Source of the DNA: Nitrospira sp.
GTDB lineage: Bacteria > Nitrospirota > Nitrospiria > Nitrospirales > Nitrospiraceae
Length of the DNA stretch: 64,000 nt
Direction of reading: 5' to 3'
NCBI GenBank assembly: GCA_022842445.1
Contig: JALHPO010000006.1
Location: forward strand, 1-64,000
The notes beneath the pieces were generated by a model. It saw only the letters and a list, made by a program, of their open reading frames with translations, was not told the DNA's origin and made no database searches. Numbering within the stretch: the first letter of the stretch is position 1; the number at the start of each line of letters is the position of its first letter. A program made the position numbers and the translations under genes. This document shows positions 9,025 through 16,616 of the stretch, piece by piece.

Positions 9025-9168
9025 CGAAGTTACGAGGCAGCCATGTCGAGGCGAGTAATCCAAACCGAGCGCGTGCACAGACAAGAGAGATGATTATGCA
9101 GGTTGTTCGCACGAGGACGTGAATAGGCCGTACGGATGATGCAACTGGCGCGCACACGACGTGCGATG

Positions 9169-9205
9169 TGATGGTCACCACGGGATGTGAACCCGTGTCT
9201 AAGCC
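9169..9205 (-). pseudogene. 3' fragment of a tRNA-Glu gene
   Basis: About 37 bases match the 3' end (CCA, acceptor 3' strand, T arm and the start of the anticodon 3' side) of the intact tRNA-Glu at 11770-11847 in the same orientation, with about five differences. The anticodon loop, D arm and 5' acceptor strand are missing, so it cannot be a tRNA. Such 3' fragments are what integration into a tRNA gene leaves behind. Confidence 0.6.
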
Positions 9206-9373
9206 CCAAAAATCCCGCTTCTTCGTGACGCGGCCGGTTCGCGATGGAGCCGACTCATCTCTTCAACCCAGGCGGGCCCATTGCCCACGGAGGCTTGCTT
9301 GGAGGCTTGGCGCAACTCGCGTTGCCACCGCTTCTCGTTTGTACTCGACTGAAAACTTCCGTCGTGCTCCCAT
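9199..9373 (-). mobile_element. Remnant of an IS3-type transposase OrfA
   Basis: Read on the minus strand, the ATG at 9373 begins RRKFSVEYKREAVA, the conserved start of IS3/IS911-type OrfA helix-turn-helix proteins. After that the frame breaks and a middle section is missing. The shifted frame then gives ELRQASKQAS and NGPAWVEEMSRLHREPA, matching the later OrfA region before the leucine zipper. OrfB is absent. The remnant abuts the tRNA-Glu fragment. It is a decayed insertion sequence, not a functional gene. Confidence 0.7.
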
Positions 9374-9441
9374 GACACCTCTCCTGGCCATTGTGGGCCG
9401 TTTCAAGGTGTCCGTAAAAGCGGATCGGAACTCATGCGGTG

Positions 9442-9615
9442 CTACGCAGCTTGGTCACTTTGTGCCGCAGATTGCCCGCAGAGATTGCAGACATAGTAGC
9501 CCGTCGAATTGCCGTCTGCGTCCACCTCCTCTTCCTGAATCAGGTGCCTACAGACCGGTGGATCAACTTGTTGTTTCCTCCGCTCTCGCAATGCCTCTGC
9601 TTCAGCCCTCGTCAT
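9442..9615 (-). CDS. 57-residue zinc-finger-like microprotein
   Basis: The N-terminus is charged and helical (MTRAEAEALRERRK), followed by a compact metal-binding pattern: VCRHL, about 18 residues, then VCNLCG. The ATG overlaps the TGA of the upstream 62-residue gene as ATGA, which argues that both are translated and coupled. It is too short for standard cutoffs and easily missed. The function is unknown; short proteins of this zinc-ribbon type occur as orphan genes in accessory regions. Confidence 0.55.
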   Translation of the reverse strand: MTRAEAEALRERRKQQVDPPVCRHLIQEEEVDADGNSTGYYVCNLCGQSAAQSDQAA

Positions 9616-9800
9616 GCAACCATGTCCTCGTCCTGTTGGGATAGGGTCGGAATGACTCGCCGATCCAAGGCACGGAGAAAATACACGAAGACGGCCTCTC
9701 GCTCGTGCTCGGTGAGCCCGTTGTCCCGATGGGAGAATTCAGCGAATCGTTCGCACGAACGGATAAACTCCTGGACCTCTGAGCGAAAAGTCGATTCCAT
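9612..9800 (-). CDS. 62-residue hypothetical protein
   Basis: The product is a small, acidic, probably helical protein (EVQEFIRSCERFAEF, then LTEHEREAVFVYFLRAL). No Shine-Dalgarno sequence of note precedes the ATG. Its stop overlaps the start of the zinc-finger microprotein gene (ATGA), the main reason for accepting it as real. The family is not recognised. Confidence 0.45.
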   Translation of the reverse strand: MESTFRSEVQEFIRSCERFAEFSHRDNGLTEHEREAVFVYFLRALDRRVIPTLSQQDEDMVA

Positions 9801-9863
9801 GCCCAGATGCTATCACTCAGGAAGCGAGGGCGCGACTAGGCGAGACCCCTGCCCTCCCCGGCC

Positions 9864-10037
9864 ATGCCTGGGCAAGCAGGTGGGAACACCAGCCTCCTTG
9901 ACGAGTGCGATGGGAGTCACGTTGATCTCAAGACGTTGCCGGCCTGGGAGATGTTTTTTCCAGCCGGGTTGAAAGATAATCCCGGTTGGTCCGAAGGGGA
10001 ACTCAAACGATATTGGTACGAGCCCTGCGGTGTCTGA
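9864..10037 (+). CDS. 57-residue hypothetical ORF
   Basis: The reading frame encodes a sensible-looking protein: after a Gly-rich start comes VDLKTLPAWEMFFPAGL, then NPGWSEGELKRYWYEPCGV at the C-terminus. It has no clear ribosome-binding site and no upstream in-frame extension, since a TAG lies 24 bases before the ATG. It may be a true microgene or the tail of a lost gene. It fills part of the 9801-10160 stretch, which otherwise shows no feature. Confidence 0.3.
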   Translation: MPGQAGGNTSLLDECDGSHVDLKTLPAWEMFFPAGLKDNPGWSEGELKRYWYEPCGV

Positions 10038-10160
10038 GGATTCAGCGGAGTGAATCTCGAATAGAGCGGCGGGCTGTGACGTCTGAAGATATTGGGGCCG
10101 GGAAGCCTACGGGGAGGAGAGGTGTTTAGTTTAAGTAGAGCACGCGACCGTGGAACGGGT

Positions 10161-10670
10161 TCACTTCGGAAGCTGAGTGAGTACCGAAATCGGCACGTCT
10201 AGTCCGGATTGGCGAAATGACTCGTGCCAGGCAACCACGATCCAATTTCCGTTGCGTTGTTCGAGCACGCCGGTTTCTCGGAGCGGCAGCACTTTACGCA
10301 GTTGGTTTGGGCCTTCCCCAATGAATCGAATATAATCGAGTTCCATCACGAACCAGGCTGATTCTCCACGAGTCCACACCGTTAATTCATAGATGGGCAT
10401 TTCCAGCCTGGTGACCGACTCAAACTCCTCTCGCAAGTCGGCTGCGAGTCCGCTCCACCCCACATATTTACGACCGCCGATCGTGTAGTTGATGCGGTCC
10501 TCTTCTTGGGCCATGAATCGAGACATAGCAGGAAAGTCCTTGTCCGCATTAGCGGCGACCACGGCCCGAATGACCTCTTCAGGGGTTAAGGGTTCCCTGA
10601 CCGTTGCAGCTGTGCAAGACGCGCAGAAAGGCAAGATCAGCACAAGCCACATATATGATCGTTTACGCAT
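10161..10670 (-). CDS. Lipoprotein with a SnoaL/DUF4440-like domain
   Basis: The product has about 169 residues. A lipobox-type signal peptide ends in FCASC. The remainder reads as a SnoaL/NTF2-like domain: TPEEVIRAVVAANADKDF with a helix entering the cone, then strands such as SAWFVMELDYIRF and the closing NGNWIVVAWHESF. The ATG at 10670 has GGGAG 8 bases upstream; an in-frame GTG at 10685 is less likely. NTF2-like lipoproteins are usually ligand-binding or have unknown function. Confidence 0.6.
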   Translation of the reverse strand: MRKRSYMWLVLILPFCASCTAATVREPLTPEEVIRAVVAANADKDFPAMSRFMAQEEDRINYTIGGRKYVGWSGLAADLREEFESVTRLEMPIYELTVWTRGESAWFVMELDYIRFIGEGPNQLRKVLPLRETGVLEQRNGNWIVVAWHESFRQSGLDVPISVLTQLPK

Positions 10671-10877
10671 TAGACAGGCTCCCACGATTGTCGGACAACC
10701 TCGTTGCCGTTGAGTACTTTCCCCAACTTATCGCCCCGTGATCCGTAGCCGGAATGGGCACACGGCATGCTGATGTGCGCATGCTCGCCCGGCTTATTCG
10801 GCTGATCGCGATGTGCGGAGACGGAGGTGTTGAAGTCATGCTCGCACCCGCCTCTGCATCACGGAACGCGGACTTGG

Positions 10878-11222
10878 TTATGCCGACCTGTGAAACGGTT
10901 TGAATTTCTGTTCGGCTTTGGCTGCCAGGATAAAGTCACTTTCGGTCAGCCCCTTAATTTTGTGCGACCAAATCTCGAGCTTGCACTTCCCCCAGGCGAC
11001 ATACAGATCAGGATGATGTCCCTCAGCCTCCGCAACCATCCCAACTTTGTTCGCAAACGCCTGCGCCTCCGAGAAGTCCTGAAAGATATAGAGCCTCTCC
11101 AGATGCCCTTTCCCGTTGATTCTCCAGCTGTGGCCGAGTTCCTTTAACAGCTGCCTCGCTCGGAGAGCCTTCAACGGGGGTAGACTGCCTCCATCGCTAC
11201 ATTTCTTGTCTGCCAGTTTCAT
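10878..11222 (-). CDS. phhB: 4a-hydroxytetrahydrobiopterin dehydratase (PCD family)
   Basis: The product has 114 residues, the usual family length. The signature AEGHHPDLYVAWGKCKLEIW contains the catalytic His-His-Pro-Asp, followed by the typical HKIKGLTESDFILAAKAE. It dehydrates 4a-hydroxy-tetrahydropterin during recycling of the aromatic amino acid hydroxylase cofactor. No hydroxylase is seen nearby, and in bacteria such orphans are common. GGGAG lies 6 bases before the ATG. A PTPS-like pterin protein is encoded at 34689-35444, far away. Confidence 0.85.
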   Translation of the reverse strand: MKLADKKCSDGGSLPPLKALRARQLLKELGHSWRINGKGHLERLYIFQDFSEAQAFANKVGMVAEAEGHHPDLYVAWGKCKLEIWSHKIKGLTESDFILAAKAEQKFKPFHRSA

Positions 11223-11569
11223 CGAAATCTCCCTGAACAGCCCAGGATCCGGTGAATTTGTTAATCAGGCGGCCCGGCCGGAGCGGTCGTCGATGGACCC
11301 ACTCTTCACACATCGCACACATTCCATACTCCGGACTGGTCAAAAGCGCTCAGTTTGAAAAATTGACACGGTTGGGCCAATAGCAAGAGCGCCGAGCTGC
11401 CGGGTGAAGGCGCCGGAACCCTGAGCGGCTAGGGTATTTCCCCGTACGCATCGCTCCCCGATGACCGTACAGTGAAGTTACGCTTTAGAACATGAGTTGC
11501 GAAGCTGTGAGAGCGCAACGGAAACGTTGTGAACAGACAGTGGATGCATCACAAAGTCTGAAGCACAAA
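11223..11569. other. Non-coding stretch, possible leader or small RNA
   Basis: No convincing protein frame is visible. The second half (about 11390-11569) contains several short GC-rich inverted words and leads directly into a strong plus-strand terminator at 11570-11603, so a short terminated transcript is plausible. It fits no riboswitch class that I could recognise. Confidence 0.3.
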
Positions 11570-11603
11570 GGCTCGACTCCGAAAGGAATCGAGCCTTTTT
11601 TTT
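11570..11603 (+). terminator. Rho-independent terminator
   Basis: An 11-base stem (GGCTCGACTCC with GGAATCGAGCC, one mismatch), a GAAA tetraloop and eight T residues. No gene on the plus strand ends just before it. It therefore terminates either a small RNA or the leader of the ORF at 11659. Confidence 0.8.
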
Positions 11604-11658
11604 AAGACGGGAAGCCGATTCATCCACTTTTCAATGGGAGGCAACAAGGGAGGCAAAT

Positions 11659-11826
11659 ATGAGACGAACGTTTATTGCTGCGGCTTTCACATACGGTGTT
11701 CTGACACTATCGCTACAGTCTGGTGGCTTCGCCAGGTCGCTGACTCGCAGCGAGGTGAAGGAAGAGTGGTGGTGGTCCCAACGGGATTTGAACCCGTGTT
11801 TAAGCCTTGAGAGGGCTCCGTCCTAG
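11659..11826 (+). pseudogene. 5' part of an exported protein gene, cut at a tRNA gene
   Basis: The ATG has a strong GGGAGG 5 bases upstream. It begins with a signal peptide-like MRRTFIAAAFTYGVLTLSLQ and then a short charged stretch to about residue 37. At 11770 the frame enters the 3' end of the tRNA-Glu gene (antisense) and stops within it. The good translation start together with the abrupt join suggests that a longer gene lost its 3' part by recombination at the tRNA. Confidence 0.5.
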
Positions 11827-11847
11827 GCCAGGCTAGACGATGGGACC
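11770..11847 (-). tRNA. tRNA-Glu (anticodon CTC)
   Basis: A complete cloverleaf: a perfect 7-bp acceptor GGTCCCA/TGGGACC, D arm GTCT...GGAC, anticodon stem GAGCC/GGCTT with loop CTCTCAA, T arm ACGGG-TTCAAAT-CCCGT, discriminator A and an encoded CCA. The anticodon CUC reads GAG. A 3' fragment of the same gene type lies at 9169-9205. Confidence 0.92.
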
Positions 11848-12056
11848 ATCTTCAGCCAACATGAGGGTTGGACCGTATCATAAGCCCTTTTCTGTTTGCA
11901 ACGAAGCTGCCGTTGCCGGCCTCATGGCCCGATGCCGGAGCGCTCTTGACAGAACTAGGTGGAAGTCCTAGCCTTCACACATCGCTATCGGCACCTGCGG
12001 GCAACTCGGGTCATGCCCGCATCTATAAATAATGTGACGTTGTTTTCCCAAGCACG

Positions 12057-12602
12057 ATGACGGACGATACGCTGGAACCACTGAACACCTTGCCCTCGCC
12101 CTCGCCCCCTGCAGAGTCCACCCCAACGGCAACCCAGGCGTTGGGCCCGGAACTTCTCATTGGATCGAATATTTTTCGCAATACCAACGGCGTCGTGAAT
12201 ATTCAGGGGAAGGAACAGCTCGTCCTTGAAACCAGACCAGCCCAAGGATTGCTACTCGTCACAGTCGACCTCTATGACGCAAACGGGACTCAGATCGCGC
12301 ATGTCCGCCGGAATACGTTGATGATAAACCAGGCAGCGCAATTCACGATCGATATCCATCAGGCCACCACCAACATGCCGTCCGATGCTCCATGGGTCCG
12401 CTTGTACGGCCGACGATCCGGCGAGATCGCATTTGAAGCCCGAGTCGTATCGGACAATAGAATTCAGATCACATCGGGACGGTTTTATTCGCATACAGGC
12501 GCCTTGGTGGATATCACGCCTCACTACTGCAGAATCGGTTCTGGCCGGACGCTCTTCGGCGACGTCGTGGAGAACCGAGGCAGAACCGTCGTCCTGGGCT
12601 GA
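12057..12602 (+). CDS. Hypothetical protein of 181 residues
   Basis: A Pro/Ser/Thr-rich N-terminus (residues 1-28) precedes a probable all-beta domain, for example QLVLETRPAQGLLLVTVDLY and FEARVVSDNRIQITSGRFYS. No signal peptide or membrane segment is seen, and no strong ribosome-binding site precedes the ATG. It lies upstream of the DUF6941 gene on the same strand. The coding phase looks genuine for this genome, but I recognise no family. Confidence 0.5.
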   Translation: MTDDTLEPLNTLPSPSPPAESTPTATQALGPELLIGSNIFRNTNGVVNIQGKEQLVLETRPAQGLLLVTVDLYDANGTQIAHVRRNTLMINQAAQFTIDIHQATTNMPSDAPWVRLYGRRSGEIAFEARVVSDNRIQITSGRFYSHTGALVDITPHYCRIGSGRTLFGDVVENRGRTVVLG

Positions 12603-12677
12603 CCGCTCTTCCGCCGATTCCACGCTGAAATGCGATAACTGTTTTGCGATCTCCATGTCTCCTAATAGAATACGTCC

Positions 12678-13103
12678 ATGCCGGATATCGTAAAGCCAAG
12701 CGTCCAGGCCTTCCTGGTCTGCGATCAGGTGATCGAAGATAGTCTGACGAAGAAAAAAAGCCTGATCGGCATTTTCACACACCTCCAAGCAGGCATCTTT
12801 CCGTTCCAGCATCAACAGATGGGATTGTATTTTTGCTTCACGGACGCCGAGGGCGCCTACAACTTCGACATCGACCTCATCTACCTCAACAACGAGCAAC
12901 TGATCTGCCGGGCCACGCTCCCCAATATCGTCATCAACGACCGCCTGCAGATCTCCGATTTCGGCATCAACATTCCCTCATTGATCTTTCCCGCTCCCGG
13001 CCGCTATGAGTTCAGACTGAGGATGGAAGGCTCTCTCATTGCCCAAAAAGACTTCAGTGTGATGCAGCTTTCCGGTCATCAGATGACAGAGCCGTCCTCC
13101 TAA
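12678..13103 (+). CDS. DUF6941-family protein
   Basis: The product has 141 residues. It has the family-typical opening QAFLVCDQVIEDSLTKKKSL, then GIFTHLQAGIFPF, and a beta-rich remainder ending in PAPGRYEFRLRMEG and an IAQKDF strand. It is probably a cytosolic beta-sandwich protein of unknown function. The gene begins 75 bp after the preceding hypothetical gene and 102 bp before glnS. Confidence 0.6.
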   Translation: MPDIVKPSVQAFLVCDQVIEDSLTKKKSLIGIFTHLQAGIFPFQHQQMGLYFCFTDAEGAYNFDIDLIYLNNEQLICRATLPNIVINDRLQISDFGINIPSLIFPAPGRYEFRLRMEGSLIAQKDFSVMQLSGHQMTEPSS

Positions 13104-13205
13104 GCGGGGTAACCATTCCCATTCCTCCTCCCTACCCGTCTGTGGTAGAACTGCCTCCGGCAAGGGCTCTATGTATTTGTTCGCTTCGACTCAAGACAGA
13201 CTGCT

Positions 13206-14912
13206 ATGACGACACCGGCGCCTTCAGGCTCTTCGAATTTCATTCGTGATCTCGTGGCAGCGGACCGGACCGCCGGCAAACATGGTGGCCACGTCGTCAC
13301 GCGATTTCCCCCGGAACCCAATGGGTATCTCCATATCGGCCATGCCAAATCCATCTGCCTCAACTTCGGCATCGCCGACGAAACTCCGGGCGGCAGATGT
13401 CATTTGCGGTTCGATGACACCAACCCGACGACCGAAAATCCCGAATACGTTCAAGCGATCCAGGAAGACCTACGCTGGCTGGGGTTCGACTGGCATGGGA
13501 ACATGTTCTACGCGTCGGACTATTTTGAGCAGCTCTACGGCTTCGCCCTCACGTTGATCAAGAAAGGCACCGCCTACGTCGATAGTCTCACCGCCGATCA
13601 GATGCGCGAGTATCGCGGCACACTGACCGACCCGGGCCGCGACAGCCCCTTTCGAACGCGACTCCCTGATGAGAACCTTGACCTGTTCAGACGCATGCGG
13701 GCCGGGGAGTTTCCCGACGGGACGCACGTCCTGCGTGCCAAGATCGATATGGCCTCCCCCAATATCAATCTCCGGGATCCGGTGCTCTATCGAATCCGGC
13801 ATGCGTCTCACTATCGGACCGGCACCGCATGGTGTATCTACCCCGCCTACGATTTTGCCCATCCGCTGTCTGACGCCCTGGAAGGCATCACCCATTCGAT
13901 TTGTACTTTGGAATTTGAGGATCACCGCCCCTTGTACGATTGGATCGTGGCTGAAACCGATGCCCCGCATCGCCCGCAGCAGATCGAGTTCGCGCGACTC
14001 AATCTTACCTCCACCGTCATGAGTAAACGGAAACTGCTCGAATTGGTCGAGAGGAAACTGGTGGCCGGTTGGGATGACCCACGCCTCCCCACGCTGAAAG
14101 GCCTGCGTCGCCGGGGCGTCACGCCTGAGGCCATTCGCGCGTTTTGTGACCATATCGGCGTTGCCAAGCGCGATGCCATCGTCGAGATGCAGCTGCTCGA
14201 ACACTTCATCCGCGAAGACTTGAACAAGCGGTCTCCGCGCGTCATGGCAGTCCTTCGACCGTTGAAAGTCGTGATCGATAACTATCCGGAAGGGGCGGTT
14301 GAAGAACTCGACGCGGTGAACAACCCTGAGGATCCGTCGGCTGGAACAAGGCCGGTGCGCTTCTCGAGGACGCTCTACATCGAGCAGGACGATTTCCGCG
14401 AGGATCCGCCGAAACAGTTTTATCGGCTCGCGCCGGGCCGAGAGGTCCGGCTACGCTACGGGTACATCATCAAATGCGTGAGCGTGACGAAGGACCCCCA
14501 GACCGGCGTCATCACCGAACTGCACTGCACCTACGACCCGGAGACAAAAAGCGGATCGTCACAGGAGCAGCGCAAAGTCAAAGCGACGATTCACTGGGTA
14601 TCGGCTCCCCATGCCGCTCCAGCCACCATCCGGCTCTACCATCCGTTGCTGCTCGCCGACCAGGCCAAGCTCCCGGCTGATCGAGATTGGACTCAGTCGT
14701 TGAACCCCCAGTCGTTTGAGCTTCTCACCGGCTGTGTGGTCGAGCCAAGTCTTCGCTCCGCCACGCCGGGGGCCCGTTTCCAATTCGAACGCCAAGGGTA
14801 CTTCTGTGTGGATCCTGACTCATCAGCCGATACTCTTGTTTTTAATAGAACCGTGTCGCTCAAAGATGCCTGGGCCAAGATCGAGAAAACACAGCAAGCC
14901 CCTCAGCATTAG
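13206..14912 (+). CDS. glnS: Glutaminyl-tRNA synthetase
   Basis: The product has 568 residues and is a class I synthetase. [17 protein letters not shown] carries the HIGH motif (residues 43-46), and STVMSKRKL is the KMSKS-type loop. [17 protein letters not shown] and the acceptor-binding region are GlnRS-specific, and the C-terminal beta-barrel anticodon domains (from about residue 340) are complete. It charges tRNA-Gln directly, so this organism need not rely on the Glu-tRNA-Gln amidotransferase route. Two tRNA-Gln genes lie 1.4 kb downstream. yacG follows after 9 bp. Confidence 0.95.
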   Translation: MTTPAPSGSSNFIRDLVAADRTAGKHGGHVVTRFPPEPNGYLHIGHAKSICLNFGIADETPGGRCHLRFDDTNPTTENPEYVQAIQEDLRWLGFDWHGNMFYASDYFEQLYGFALTLIKKGTAYVDSLTADQMREYRGTLTDPGRDSPFRTRLPDENLDLFRRMRAGEFPDGTHVLRAKIDMASPNINLRDPVLYRIRHASHYRTGTAWCIYPAYDFAHPLSDALEGITHSICTLEFEDHRPLYDWIVAETDAPHRPQQIEFARLNLTSTVMSKRKLLELVERKLVAGWDDPRLPTLKGLRRRGVTPEAIRAFCDHIGVAKRDAIVEMQLLEHFIREDLNKRSPRVMAVLRPLKVVIDNYPEGAVEELDAVNNPEDPSAGTRPVRFSRTLYIEQDDFREDPPKQFYRLAPGREVRLRYGYIIKCVSVTKDPQTGVITELHCTYDPETKSGSSQEQRKVKATIHWVSAPHAAPATIRLYHPLLLADQAKLPADRDWTQSLNPQSFELLTGCVVEPSLRSATPGARFQFERQGYFCVDPDSSADTLVFNRTVSLKDAWAKIEKTQQAPQH

Positions 14913-14921
14913 GTAATCGTC

Positions 14922-15179
14922 ATGACCTGCCCCATCTGCCATCGGCCGACTTCTTGGGCTAACAACTCTTGGCGCCCCTTCTGCTCCGAACGCTGCCAGC
15001 TCACGGATTTAGGAACCTGGGCCGCGGAGCAATACCGAGTCCCCGGCGATCCGCTTACGGTCGAACCAGACCGGTACGAAACGGACGCATCAGGCGAATC
15101 AGCTCGCACCCTCACTTCTTCCCCGTTGGCAAGCTTCGGCAAACTTGCTAAGGTCACAGCCTCGTTCACCTTCGACTAA
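14922..15179 (+). CDS. yacG: YacG-like zinc-ribbon protein (DNA gyrase inhibitor family)
   Basis: The product has 85 residues. It has the family's CPICHRPT pair and the SERCQLTDLGTWAAEQYRVPG segment, giving four Cys for one zinc. In E. coli, YacG binds GyrB and inhibits gyrase. The C-terminal half is longer and lower in complexity than usual. It sits 9 bp after glnS and 11 bp before the alcohol dehydrogenase, an operon-like arrangement. Confidence 0.8.
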   Translation: MTCPICHRPTSWANNSWRPFCSERCQLTDLGTWAAEQYRVPGDPLTVEPDRYETDASGESARTLTSSPLASFGKLAKVTASFTFD

Positions 15180-15190
15180 GGAGAAAACGG

Positions 15191-16234
15191 ATGCTTCCTA
15201 CTTCTGGCTATGCCGCATTGACTGCGAAGGCCGTTTTGCAGCCGTTTTCCTTTGAACGGCGGGAAGTCGGCGATCACGACGTGCTGATTACGATTACCCA
15301 TTGCGGAATTTGCCATTCCGATATCCACCAGGCCCGCGACGAATGGGGCGGATCGTTGTTTCCGATGGTGCCCGGCCATGAGATTGTCGGGACTGTGGCG
15401 ACGGTCGGAAGCGCGGTTAAGAAGTGGCTTGTCGGCGACCGTGTCGGAGTCGGCTGTTTCGTCGATTCCTGCCGGACTTGTCCGGCCTGCCGTGAAGGAC
15501 TCGAACAATACTGCGCGGCCGGCATGGTCCTCACCTACAGCGGGCGCGATAAACAAGGCCGCATCACGCAAGGGGGATACTCGACGCAGATCGTCGTAGA
15601 TGAACAGTATGTCATGCGCATTCCGGACGGCCTCTCGTCGGCTGGAGCGGCCCCGCTGCTCTGCGCCGGAATCACAACCTATTCTCCGCTCAGACATTGG
15701 GGCGTCGGCAAGTATCACAAGCTGGCCGTGATGGGACTCGGCGGGCTCGGACACATGGCGGTAAAAATCGGCCGCGCCCTCGGCGCGGAAGTCACGGTGT
15801 TGAGCACGTCGGAGAGCAAACGAAAGGATGCGGAGCGGCTGGGGGCCGCAGACTTCGCTGTGACAGCCACCCCCCAGACATTCACGAAATTTCAACGCCG
15901 CTTCGATTTCATCCTGGATACTGTCTCTGCCCCGCACGACTACAACGCCTACATCAATCTGCTCAAGACCGACGGGACCATGATTCTTGTCGGCGTGCCG
16001 GACAAGCCGACGCTGCTGGAGGCCTTTCCCTTGATTCTGCATCGCCGGCGTCTTGCCGGCTCCGTCATCGGCGGCATCCGGGAAACCCAAGCCATGTTGG
16101 ACTTCTGTGCCGAGCACCGAATCGAATCCGACATCGAAGTGGTCCCGATTCAACAGGTGAACGAGGCCTACGAGCGCGTCCTCAAAGGCGATGTCCGGTT
16201 TCGCTTCGTGATCGATCTGGCGTCGTTGAAGTAA
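15191..16234 (+). CDS. Zinc-dependent NAD(P) alcohol dehydrogenase
   Basis: The product has 347 residues and is a medium-chain dehydrogenase of the cinnamyl-alcohol-dehydrogenase/YahK type. It has the catalytic zinc Cys in THCGICHSDIHQARDEWG, GHEIVG, and the structural zinc Cys cluster CRTCPACREGLEQYC. The cofactor motif is GLGGLGHMAVKIGRALG. GGAG precedes the ATG. Such enzymes reduce or oxidise a broad range of aldehydes and alcohols, often with NADPH. The substrate is not evident from the neighbourhood. Confidence 0.88.
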   Translation: MLPTSGYAALTAKAVLQPFSFERREVGDHDVLITITHCGICHSDIHQARDEWGGSLFPMVPGHEIVGTVATVGSAVKKWLVGDRVGVGCFVDSCRTCPACREGLEQYCAAGMVLTYSGRDKQGRITQGGYSTQIVVDEQYVMRIPDGLSSAGAAPLLCAGITTYSPLRHWGVGKYHKLAVMGLGGLGHMAVKIGRALGAEVTVLSTSESKRKDAERLGAADFAVTATPQTFTKFQRRFDFILDTVSAPHDYNAYINLLKTDGTMILVGVPDKPTLLEAFPLILHRRRLAGSVIGGIRETQAMLDFCAEHRIESDIEVVPIQQVNEAYERVLKGDVRFRFVIDLASLK

Positions 16235-16266
16235 CGGGTGAGTCCGTGCGGGGCGGCCCAACAAAA

Positions 16267-16340
16267 TGGCTGGGGGACTAGGAATCGAACCTAGGTAGCC
16301 GGCTCCAAAGGCCGGCGTCCTACCGCTAGACGATCCCCCA
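16267..16340 (-). tRNA. tRNA-Gln (anticodon TTG)
   Basis: A complete cloverleaf of 74 nt: acceptor TGGGGGA/TCCCCCA, anticodon stem CCGGC/GCCGG with loop CTTTGGA, T arm CTAGG-TTCGATT-CCTAG, discriminator G and an encoded CCA. It reads CAA and is the first of three tandem tRNA-Gln-derived sequences. Confidence 0.92.
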
Positions 16341-16390
16341 GCGCGGTACGGAAACGAATGGTAGATCTAGGACAGGCTGGAAAATATTTT

Positions 16391-16460
16391 TGGCTCGTGA
16401 ACTAGGCATCGAACCTAGTCGATCAGCTCCAGAAACTGGCATCCCAAAATGACTCCCCAG
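16391..16460 (-). pseudogene. Decayed tRNA-Gln copy
   Basis: The sequence lies between the two intact tRNA-Gln genes and in the same orientation. The T arm and the 3' CCA are recognisable (AGGTTCGATGCCTAG), and the anticodon loop still reads TTTCTGGA (CTG). The acceptor 3' strand (TTCACGAG) no longer pairs with the 5' strand, the D arm is lost and the anticodon stem is disturbed. It is a degenerate tandem duplicate. Confidence 0.75.
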
Positions 16461-16506
16461 TGCGTCCTGAAACATTTCACAACGCTTGAACCGGGAGAGA
16501 GATTTT

Positions 16507-16580
16507 TGGCTGGGGGACTAGGAATCGAACCTAGGTAGTCAGATCCAGAGACTGACGTCCTACCTCTAGACGATCCCCCA
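16507..16580 (-). tRNA. tRNA-Gln (anticodon CTG)
   Basis: A 74-nt cloverleaf nearly identical to the TTG gene outside the anticodon arm: acceptor TGGGGGA/TCCCCCA, anticodon stem TCAGT/TCTGA with one T-T mismatch next to the loop CTCTGGA, and the same T arm and CCA. It reads CAG. Confidence 0.88.
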
Positions 16581-16616
16581 ACCGGCGTTCAACGTAATAT
16601 ACGATGCCGTCGTGCG

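Noticed and set aside
9168..9644. Plus-strand frame of 158 codons
   Set aside because: It reads antisense across the IS remnant and the microgenes; composition is Arg/Pro/Ser-rich with no motif.
11223..11600. Possible riboswitch (cyclic-di-GMP, TPP or cobalamin class)
   Set aside because: Only the terminator is convincing; none of the diagnostic conserved boxes could be aligned.
12252..12899. Minus-strand frame of 215 codons across the DUF6941 gene start
   Set aside because: It overlaps two plus-strand genes, one with a known family, and lacks a ribosome site.
15176..16264. Minus-strand frame of about 360 codons opposite the alcohol dehydrogenase
   Set aside because: The plus strand encodes a full MDR alcohol dehydrogenase; the antisense product has no recognisable motifs.
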